From contig JASLEW010000953.1 in NCBI GenBank assembly GCA_030150965.1, positions 1 to 12,847 on the forward strand: 12,847 nucleotides of DNA. Direction: 5' to 3'. The position numbers were made by a program, and so were the translations under genes. Origin of the DNA: Thermoanaerobaculia bacterium (lineage in GTDB: Bacteria; Acidobacteriota; Thermoanaerobaculia; Multivoradales; UBA5704). The notes under the pieces are model-generated. The model made no database searches. It saw nothing but the letters and a program-made list of their open reading frames with translations, and was not told the DNA's origin. Positions 5,859-12,700 of the stretch are shown piece by piece (position 1 is the stretch's first letter; each line of letters starts with the position of its first letter).

Positions 5859-6908
5859 TCAGAACGCGGCGCGGAACGTCACGCCGCGCGCATCGGGAGC
5901 GACGATCGGGGCGACGGCGAGGCGAGCCCGCAGCCGCCGGTTGAGATGCACCACGGCGCGGCCGACGACGGTGCCGATCAGCGCTCCGGCGGTCACGTCG
6001 GAGGCGAAGTGGCCGTCCTCGCGCATGCGCGCGAAGGCCACCAGCGAAGCCGTGCCATAGCTCGCGACGTCGACCCACCAGTGCGGGTACTGCGTGGCGA
6101 TCACCGAGCCCACGGCGAAGGCCTCCGTCGTCTCCCCCGACGGGAACGAGGCGTTACCGCTGAAGGGGTGGAAGTCGTAGACCCCGCGGTGGGTGGAGGG
6201 GCGGCTGCGGCCGGTCACCTCCTTGAGCACGGTGGTGATCACGCCGCCGGCGATGATGCTGGCGATCAACCCGTCGAGCGCGGTCTCCTGCGCCTTGCGG
6301 TCATGGGCGAGCGCGCCGCCGGCGTAGAACGCGCCGAGCACCCCGAAGGCGGCGTAGTTGCCGAAGTAGCGGAAGTCGTTCGCCAGGGTGGTCTCGAGCG
6401 GCGCATCGCCGGCCAGCGCCTCGGTGCGCAGGTGCTTGTCCGACAGGGTGAGCGCGGCCACCCCGGCAACGCTTGCCCCGAAGATCGCCCAGTCGCGCCC
6501 GTCCCAGCGCGCCGGCGCCGTCAGCACGCTGCGGGCGTCGACCACCAGCAGCTTCCACACCGGCATGCCGGCGCTGACGCCGTCCGGCAGCGCACCGCTG
6601 CTCGGAATCCCGGTCTCCGGCGCGCCGTCCGGTGGCGGGCCCGCCGGCGCGGCGCCGCGCGGACCGCCGGTCTTCAGGGTGCCGCCCGGCGCGGCCTCGG
6701 CGCTCGAGGCGTTCGACAGCGCGGCGCCGGGCGGCTGCTCGATACCGGGAGCTGCTCCCGGAGGAGCCTCCACGGCGGCGGCCCACGCCGGCGCCGCGAG
6801 CAGCTGCATCACCGCCGCGGCCAGCGCAACGCGCCGCCGCATCCCCGCCGGCACCAGCCCTGAGTCCCGGAGCTGCCAGCGCCTGGGCACTTCCCTCGGT
6901 TCGATCAT
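5859..6908 (-). CDS. PAP2-superfamily phosphatase homologue, copy B
   Basis: The product is 349 residues from the ATG at 6908, which has a GGGAGAGAG stretch upstream. A start at 6842 (Met23) would put Arg-Arg-Arg directly before the hydrophobic core (27-38) and make a more typical signal peptide ending AWA/AA, but it has no SD. Residues about 46-108 are a Pro/Gly/Ala linker, unlike the Gln/Ser linker of copy A. Residues 109-349 align throughout with copy A (DGVSAGM, NDFRYFGNY, AQETALDGL). Catalytic pattern: K229-x6-R236-P237; P256-S-G-E259, where His is expected; R294-x5-H300-x3-D304. So the PSGH histidine is Glu in both copies, which dates the change to before the duplication. Likely periplasmic side of the inner membrane; substrate unknown. 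The gene follows the binding-protein gene by 182 nt. Confidence 0.88.
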   Translation of the reverse strand: MIEPREVPRRWQLRDSGLVPAGMRRRVALAAAVMQLLAAPAWAAAVEAPPGAAPGIEQPPGAALSNASSAEAAPGGTLKTGGPRGAAPAGPPPDGAPETGIPSSGALPDGVSAGMPVWKLLVVDARSVLTAPARWDGRDWAIFGASVAGVAALTLSDKHLRTEALAGDAPLETTLANDFRYFGNYAAFGVLGAFYAGGALAHDRKAQETALDGLIASIIAGGVITTVLKEVTGRSRPSTHRGVYDFHPFSGNASFPSGETTEAFAVGSVIATQYPHWWVDVASYGTASLVAFARMREDGHFASDVTAGALIGTVVGRAVVHLNRRLRARLAVAPIVAPDARGVTFRAAF

Positions 6909-7053
6909 CGCGCTCTCTCTCCCGGCTGCGCACCATCCGCGGCTGCGAAGCCGTGCAAGAACCAGACCGGATCGTGGATCGCGGCAGGTCCGCGGCCACG
7001 CCGCGGGCGGAGCGGAAAGCTCGGGGAGGGACGTCGAGGCTCGGTGCTGAGGC

Positions 7054-7073
7054 GCGGCGCGAGACGGCGCCGC
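7054..7073 (-). terminator. Hairpin after the binding-protein gene
   Basis: A perfect 7-bp stem (gcggcgc 7054-7060 with gcgccgc 7067-7073) closes on a 6-nt loop, 17 nt past the stop codon at 7091. It lacks a T-run. It lies in the 182-nt gap before PAP2 copy B. I see no convincing promoter in the rest of that gap. Confidence 0.35.
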
Positions 7074-7090
7074 CGGGACGGCGAGGCGGC

Positions 7091-7960
7091 TCAGCCCTTG
7101 TCGGGCTCGTGTGCGCCGTACCGCGCCAGGATGCGGCCCAGCTCGCCGGAAGCCCTGATCGCCGCGAGATAGGCGTTGAGCGGCGCGGCGAGGTCGCTCC
7201 CCTTGCGCAGGGCGATGCCGGTGTCGAGGCGGGCCAGGCGGAACGCGATCTTGAGGTTCGGCAGGCTGGGGTCGGCGGGGCCTCCGGGCGGGTCGTTGGT
7301 GCCCAGGAGGGTGAAGTCGGCGCGCTTCTGATCGACCAGGTTGAGCCCCTCGAGGTCGAAGGCGGTCAGGTCGATCCTGGCGTCGGGCACCTCGGCGCGC
7401 AGGAACTCCAGATGGCTCGAGCCCTCGATGGCGGCGGCGCGCTTGCCGGGCAGGTCGGCCAGCGATCGGATCTTGCTGTCGCGGCGCGTCACCACCGCGA
7501 GCCAGCTCGAATGGTAGGGAGCGGAGAAATCGACCAGCTTCCGGCGCTCCGGGGTGACCATCAGGCCGCTCGCGGCGAGGTCGGCCTGCCGGTTCGCGAC
7601 CGCGGTCAGGATGTCGCCGATGCCGGTGGTCTGGACCTCGATGTCCAGCGTCACGCCGAGGCTGTCGGCGAAGCCCTTCAGCAGGTCGATCTCGATCCCC
7701 TTGTACTGCTCGGCGCGGTGCAGCTCTCTGAGGGTCAGCCCCAGCTTGCGGGCGACGTCCAGGTCGACGGCGACGAAGTGGCTGTCCTGCAGGGGATAGA
7801 CGACCACCCGCAGCTTGCCGCTGGCCTTGACCCGCGCCAGGTCCCCCGCCTCGGGCGGGCTCTGCGCCAGCGCCGTTCCCAGCGAGGCGAGGACCAGGAT
7901 CGATGCGGCGAGGCGTGCGCCAAGGCGCCGGCCTCGGTGAGCAGCGGGTCTATCGGACAC
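7091..7960 (-). CDS. Periplasmic solute-binding protein (SBP_bac_3), resembling the MltF N-domain
   Basis: The product is 289 residues from a GTG at 7960, with GAGGGAGG 5 nt upstream. A signal peptide (Arg-rich 9-16, core 17-31) is cut after Ala32 (ALA/QS). The rest is the family 3 periplasmic binding fold: SGKLRVVV at 47-54, DLLKGFADSLGV at 92-103, a domain-crossing segment with ADLAASGLMVTPERR at 126-140, SAPYHSSW at 146-153, and EGSSHLEFL at 179-187. The Gly-Leu-x-Thr-x-Glu-Arg and GSSH segments recall the N-domain of the lytic transglycosylase MltF more than an amino-acid-transport binding protein, but the C-terminal lysozyme-like domain is absent. About 20 extra residues (58-85) sit between the first strand and the usual GI-x-IDLL helix. 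No permease or ATPase gene is adjacent, so transport is not supported by context. Confidence 0.8.
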   Translation of the reverse strand: MSDRPAAHRGRRLGARLAASILVLASLGTALAQSPPEAGDLARVKASGKLRVVVYPLQDSHFVAVDLDVARKLGLTLRELHRAEQYKGIEIDLLKGFADSLGVTLDIEVQTTGIGDILTAVANRQADLAASGLMVTPERRKLVDFSAPYHSSWLAVVTRRDSKIRSLADLPGKRAAAIEGSSHLEFLRAEVPDARIDLTAFDLEGLNLVDQKRADFTLLGTNDPPGGPADPSLPNLKIAFRLARLDTGIALRKGSDLAAPLNAYLAAIRASGELGRILARYGAHEPDKG

Positions 7961-7991
7961 GGCCGCCTCCCTCGGGAGCTCGATCTCGTCG

Positions 7992-8010
7992 CGGGCCGGT
8001 CGCCGGCCCG
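7992..8010. promoter_or_regulatory. Palindrome in the gap between divergent genes
   Basis: The 8-bp arms cgggccgg (7992-7999) and ccggcccg (8003-8010) flank a 3-nt centre. It sits 32 nt from the binding-protein start and 128 nt from the DUF5996 start. It could be an operator dyad or a leader hairpin. TATCAT at 8040-8045 is a possible plus-strand -10 box, but no -35 accompanies it. Confidence 0.35.
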
Positions 8011-8138
8011 GACGCGGACTTCCGCCAGTGCTGGAAGACTATCATTCCTGGGCCATGGCACGAGCGGCACCGAGCGGCGCGCCGTGCCGGGCGGCGCCGG
8101 TCCTGGTCTACCATCTGGCGAGGAAGGAGGAAACGCCG

Positions 8139-9086
8139 ATGCTCGACGACGAGGAGCGCGCGGAGCGCTGGCCGGCGCTGTCCGCGGCGGACTGGGCGGA
8201 GACCCGCGAGACGCTCCACCGCTACAGCCAGGTGGTCGGCAAGACGCGGCTGGCGCTCGAACCGATGGTCAACCACTGGTGGCAGGTGCCGCTCTACGTC
8301 ACCGCGCGCGGCCTGACCACCTCGGCCGTGCCCTACGGCGGCCGGGCGGTCCTGGACGTCGAGCTCGATTTCCTCGACCACCATCTCGTGCTGCGCACCA
8401 GCGAGGGCGGCCTGCGCCGGCTGCCGCTCGGCCCGCACAGCGTCGCCGATTTCTACGCCGAGTACCGCGCGGCGCTCGGCGACCTCGGCGTCGAGGCGAG
8501 GATCTGGCCGGTGCCGGTGGAGCTGCCGGACGCCCTCCCCTTCGTCGAGGACCGCGTGCACGCCGCCTACGACGCGGCGGCGGTGCAGCGCTTCTGGCGC
8601 ATCCTGGTGCAGGTGGAACGGGTCTTCCGCACCTTCCGCGGCCGCTTCCTCGGCAAGGTGAGCCCGGTGCATTTCTTCTGGGGCAGCTTCGACACCGCCG
8701 TGACCCGCTTCTCGGGCCGCCCGGCGCCGCCGCACCCGGGCGGGGCGCCGCACGTCGCCGATTGGGTGATGCGCGAGGCCTACTCGCACGAGGTGTCGAG
8801 CGCCGGCTTCTGGCCGGGAGGGCCGCAGGCCGAGGCGCTGTTCTACTCCTACGCCTATCCCGCCCCGCAGGGCTACGCCGCAGCGCCGGTGCGGCCCGCG
8901 GGCGCCCACTACCACAAGGATCTCGGCGAGTTCGTCCTGCCCTACGACACCCTGCGCAACCTGCCCGACCCCGACGCGGCGCTCCTCGACTTCCTGCAGA
9001 GCACCTACGAGGCCGCCGCCGACCTCGGCCGCTGGGACCGCGCCGCGCTGGAGAGGTCGCCGGACCCGTCCCCAGGCGAGCGGTAG
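8139..9086 (+). CDS. DUF5996 family protein
   Basis: The product is 315 residues. The ATG at 8139 is chosen over the in-frame ATG at 8028 because AAGGAGG ends 8 nt before it and the family signature begins soon after. Signature segments in order: VGKTRLAL 33-40, NHWWQVPLYVTARGLTTS 45-62, SVADFY 101-106, GKVSPVHFFWGSFD 172-185, RFSGR 190-194, EAYSHEVSSAGFWPG 213-227, LPYD 267-270. I recognise these as the DUF5996 pattern and the length is typical. It is soluble, with no signal peptide. The dense conserved His/Trp/Asp/Glu/Arg set looks enzymatic or ligand-binding, but no reaction is known to me. It is divergent from the binding-protein gene and followed by a hairpin, so it may be its own transcription unit. 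Confidence 0.88.
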   Translation: MLDDEERAERWPALSAADWAETRETLHRYSQVVGKTRLALEPMVNHWWQVPLYVTARGLTTSAVPYGGRAVLDVELDFLDHHLVLRTSEGGLRRLPLGPHSVADFYAEYRAALGDLGVEARIWPVPVELPDALPFVEDRVHAAYDAAAVQRFWRILVQVERVFRTFRGRFLGKVSPVHFFWGSFDTAVTRFSGRPAPPHPGGAPHVADWVMREAYSHEVSSAGFWPGGPQAEALFYSYAYPAPQGYAAAPVRPAGAHYHKDLGEFVLPYDTLRNLPDPDAALLDFLQSTYEAAADLGRWDRAALERSPDPSPGER

Positions 9087-9119
9087 AAAGCGGGCGGCAG
9101 GTCCGTCTCCTGACGGTTG

Positions 9120-9142
9120 GAGGCCGGCGCGCGGCCGGCCTC
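9120..9142 (+). terminator. Perfect hairpin after the DUF5996 gene
   Basis: The 9-bp arms gaggccggc (9120-9128) and gccggcctc (9134-9142) close on a 5-nt loop, 33 nt past the stop. No T-run follows. A second small hairpin, cccggg (9151-9156) with cccggg (9162-9167), stands just before the SD of the next gene. Together they probably reduce read-through into the peptidase gene. Confidence 0.5.
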
Positions 9143-9180
9143 GTCCACGTCCCGGGAACGCCCCGGGCAGGGAGGCGGCC

Positions 9181-9675
9181 ATGCCCAAGACCACCGGCAA
9201 CTTCTTCACCGACACGATCCTCAAGGACAAGCGCGTCGATACCACCGACGTGGTGGCGGACCTCGGCCTGCTCGAGCCCGGCACCCGGGCGCGGGTCGAG
9301 GCGATCCTTGCCGACGCCAAGGTGCACGGCGTCGCCCTCATGGCCTATGAAACGTACCGCAGCGCGGCGCGGCAGAAGGCGCTCTTCGATCAGGGCGCGA
9401 CCAAGCTGAAGAAGGTGGGGGTCCATCACTACGGCCTGGCCTGCGACATCGTCAAGTCGGCAGGCGGCCATCCCTCCTGGAAGGGGGACTTCTCGCTGCT
9501 CGGCGAGCTGGCCCGCGCCCACGGCCTGATCTGGGGCGGAGACTGGGGCTCCCCCGGCATCCCGCACTCGTTCGTCGACGCGGTCCACGTGCAGCGCTGC
9601 ACCATCGCCCGCCAGGCCGCGCTCTTCAAGGGCAGCTGGTACCCGGACGACGGCTACGACCCGTACACGGAATAG
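9181..9675 (+). CDS. M15-family zinc peptidase, phage-endolysin-like
   Basis: The product is 164 residues. The ATG at 9181 has GGAGG 5 nt upstream. M15C peptidases such as the phage T5 endolysin cut the L-alanyl-D-glutamate bond in peptidoglycan stems; VanY and VanX relatives cut D-Ala ends. Visible signature: ETYRSAARQKALFDQG at 57-72; zinc ligands H82-x6-D89 in HHYGLACD; a Trp/Gly-rich stretch 118-124; then D133-x-x-H136, the catalytic acid and third ligand. Spacing and length match the short endolysin-type enzymes. There is no signal peptide or membrane helix, so it needs a holin, lysis or another export route to reach the wall. No phage genes are visible. The next gene begins 36 nt downstream and is probably in the same operon, so the enzyme may serve that large protein. 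Confidence 0.9.
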   Translation: MPKTTGNFFTDTILKDKRVDTTDVVADLGLLEPGTRARVEAILADAKVHGVALMAYETYRSAARQKALFDQGATKLKKVGVHHYGLACDIVKSAGGHPSWKGDFSLLGELARAHGLIWGGDWGSPGIPHSFVDAVHVQRCTIARQAALFKGSWYPDDGYDPYTE

Positions 9676-9679
9676 TGAG

Positions 9680-9707
9680 CCCTCCGTCCGTCGATAGCGC
9701 CGGAGGG
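9680..9707 (+). promoter_or_regulatory. Hairpin that buries the SD of the giant gene
   Basis: The left arm ccctccg (9680-9686) starts 5 nt after the peptidase stop and pairs perfectly with cggaggg (9701-9707), which contains the GGAGG SD of the gene starting at 9712. The loop is 14 nt. A ribosome ending at 9675 would cover the left arm and free the SD. The structure therefore suggests coupled translation of the two genes; pairing is seen directly, the role is inferred. Confidence 0.55.
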
Positions 9708-9711
9708 TGCC

Positions 9712-12700
9712 ATGACCTGCACGGTCACCGCCTGCTTCGCCGATGGCCGCAAATCGGTCTGCAGCCGGACGGCGGGCCCCACGTCCGCGCACGGGGTCGC
9801 CCGGGTCGAGATCGAGAACGATCAGGACGGCTGGGAGAAGCTCCTCTTCCTCACCGACCCCGGCCAGTCGCAACTCGTGGTGCGCCCGGCCTCCGCACCG
9901 GACGACCCCCACCGCCTGCGCCCGGTCGCCTCGTTCGAGATCAAGGGCGTCCTTCCCTGCCTGTTCAGCTCCACGCCGCTGATCCTCGATCTCGAGCTGA
10001 ACGGTGACACCGGCAGGCTGACGCGGCTCAACGTCGGCGAGGTCTCCCTGCTGGCGGCCCCCCTGGGCCGGGTGCCCATCGCGGAGCTGCGCTTCCTCGC
10101 CCTGCACCGTCACGAGCCGCACGCCAGCAGGCTCTTCCGCGAGATCGGCGGCCACGACCTGCTGTTCTGGGAGCCGGGCGAGGAGATCCTGAAGGCGGTG
10201 TCGCTCACGCCGGAAGCGGCGGCGAGGGCCCAGGCCCCCCCGCCCGGAGCGGAGAAACCCGACGGGCCCGGCGGCGGCTCCGAGAAGCAAGGCCCTGGCT
10301 TGCCAAGCATGCCCGGTAAAGGCATCGCTTCCTCGCCGCTGACCAGGCCCGGAGCTCAGCGGCCCCAGCAATGGGCAAGGCCGGCCCTCTCGCTCCGCTT
10401 CGCCTGTGCAGGCAAGGCCTGGACGCCGATCCTGGAGACCGCCGCGCGGGTCCGCGGCGAGCTCTCGGCCTACGGTGTCCGCGCCCGCATTCCCGACGGG
10501 CCCGACCGCGTGCAGCTGATCCAGGCCCCCGCCTGCGCCGTCGAGGGAGCGCCGGAGGAGCCGGGAGCCAGGACCTGGTACACCGCCCTGCGCTTGCTCC
10601 CCTATGCCTGGGGACTGGCGGTCTGGAACGATCGGATTGGCGAGCTGACCCGGCCGGGCGAGCTCGATCCGCTGCACGCGGCGATCTTCGCGCCGCTCCT
10701 GGCCGAGCCGGAGGCCTACCACGAGGGCCCCTTGCGCACCGCCGTCATGCGCTGGCAGCTGGTGCTGGCGCAGACCGAGCCGCTGAGCGGGGCCGCGCCG
10801 CGCGGCAGCCTCGCGCCGGCACCGGCCGGCGGTTCCGCCCGCTGCCACTCGCTGCGGCTGACGGCGACCGAGAAGGCCAGCCTGAAGGCGGAGTTCCCGC
10901 TCCTGGTGGACACCTCCGGAAGCAACATCGAGGCGCTGCTGCCGCTCACCCACGCCGACAGCGGCGGCTGGCCGGAGAGCAGGGAGCCGGGCATCCTCCA
11001 ACCGGGCCTCGCCATCGCCATCTGCTCTCCCGTGGTGTCGGCCGGCGGCCGGCGCTCGCTGCGCATCGGTTCGCTGGACCTTCACCTGGCGACCTGCCAC
11101 GGCGAGCGCGAACCGGAACAGCATCTGCTCCGCTTCGTCCTCACCCCGACCACGCCGGGCGCCCCCTATCGTTGGGAGAGCGCCGAGGTGGACCTGGCCT
11201 GGGCCGTCGCCGCGGCCTCGCCGGGCGGGCAGGACCCGCTGCCGGGCGAGACCTTTCGGTCCTGCCCGGACGCCGCGGTGTCGAGAGCCCCGCGCACCGC
11301 GGGCATCCTGGAGGACGCGGACATCCCGGAGGAATGCCTGGACGACCGCGAGCAGCCTCTGGTCATCCCCTGGAGCCGGCCGTCCTCCGATCCCGGCGGC
11401 CCGAGCGCCGCCCGGTTGCTGCTCACGGTCAGGGAGCGCGCCAGCCGCCTGGACCAACAGCGGATCGAGCTGCTCCTGACCGCCCTTGCGGCCGATGCCG
11501 GCGAGGCGGTGCCGGACCTGCCGCCGGCCACCGCCGATCCGTTGCAGGCGGCCTGCGCCGAGGATGCCGCATACCTCGACGGCGCTGTGGTGCTCGACCG
11601 GGAGCCGTTCCTGGTCGCGAAGGTCAGCTTCCCGCGGCTCGGCCTGCTCGACGATCCGGCCGCGGGCAACGAGGTGGCGCGCTGGCAGAACCACGATCCC
11701 GGAGCGGCCGTATGGAACATCCGCTTTCCCCAGGAGCTGGACTTCTGCCTGACCCTGCCGCCGCAGGCCGTGGGCGAGGAGATGGAGAAGGATCACAACC
11801 TGGAGGAGCACCGCCGGGCCGACTTCCGCCTCTCGCCGCCGGCCGCGCTGGCGATGCGCCAGAGCTACTACCGGCAGAGCTTCGCCGAGGCGCCCTGGAA
11901 CCTCCGCGAGCTGCTGGCCGACCCCAGCCGCGAGCTGCCCGGCGCCCAGCTCGACCATCTCCAGTACGAGCTGCTGTATGGATTGTCGTGCCGCCTCGAC
12001 GATTCGGCGCTGCGTCTGGCCGAGCTCACCGCGCTGGTGGGCGAGGTCCAGGGGCCGCTGCCGGAGAATCCGGCCTGGCTGCCCTCGCCGGAGAGCGAGT
12101 CCGCGGTCCTCTATCGCAGGGCGCGCCGCGGCTGGCTGGAGGTCCGGCACCGCACCCGCCAGCGCCTGGGCATCTTCGAGCTCTGGGACGTACGGCGCTT
12201 CGACACGCTGGAGCTGGCGAGCGGCGTCGCCTGCTGGATCCGCCACGCGCCCCTCGATCCGGCGGGGACGGCCAGGGCCGGGCCCGCCGAGCTCCTGCCC
12301 TGGCCGGAGGCGGACCTCGCCGACCCGTTCAACGCCGATCAGCCCGTGGGCGGCGCGCCGCGGACCGGGGCCGGACAAGCCGCGGCGGCGAAGCCGCTCG
12401 CCGGCGGCGCGACCTGGGGCTTCGAGAGCCGCAACATCTACCAGGCGGTGATGCGTCCCGGACGGGATGGCTCCTGGCCGCGCTCGAACACCGCCTTGGC
12501 CAACGATCTGCGGCTCTCGGCGCTCGGCGCCTACGGCCATCAGATGGCGGCCTTCGACAGCTTCCGCACCAAGATCCTTGCCGATGCGGCGATGGGCCGG
12601 ACATGGTCCTACACCCTGGAGCGCATCGGCCGCATCGCCGTTTTCTGGAACCGGGCCAAGCACGTCATCGTCTACGAGCGCACCGTGCTGCCGTCGCAGC

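Noticed and set aside
4624..6863. Long plus-strand open frames opposite the PAP2 genes
   Set aside because: They mirror the low-complexity linkers (GRG, LAPG-type repeats) and disappear as plausible proteins outside them; the minus-strand frames carry the PAP2 motifs and SD sequences.
6909..7090. Sigma-54-type promoter before PAP2 copy B (TGGTTCTTGCAC on the minus strand)
   Set aside because: The GG and GC elements are 5 nt apart, not the required spacing of about 10, and no -10 box fits the TTGCAC as a -35 element.
6632..9409. A 925-codon plus-strand open frame across the binding-protein and DUF5996 genes
   Set aside because: It runs antisense to one well-supported gene and out of frame with another, is rich in Arg/Pro/Ala, and has no SD or domain. 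It is a composition artefact.
9181..9675. Prophage call based on the endolysin-like peptidase
   Set aside because: No holin, capsid, tail, integrase or attachment repeat is visible, and the flanking genes have host-like composition.
8299..12663. A 1454-codon open frame on the minus strand covering three plus-strand genes
   Set aside because: Across the giant gene its codons are the exact reverse complements of the sense codons, so a stop would need TTA, CTA or TCA in the sense frame, which this GC-rich gene avoids. The product is Arg/Gly/Ala/Pro-rich and has no recognisable domain.
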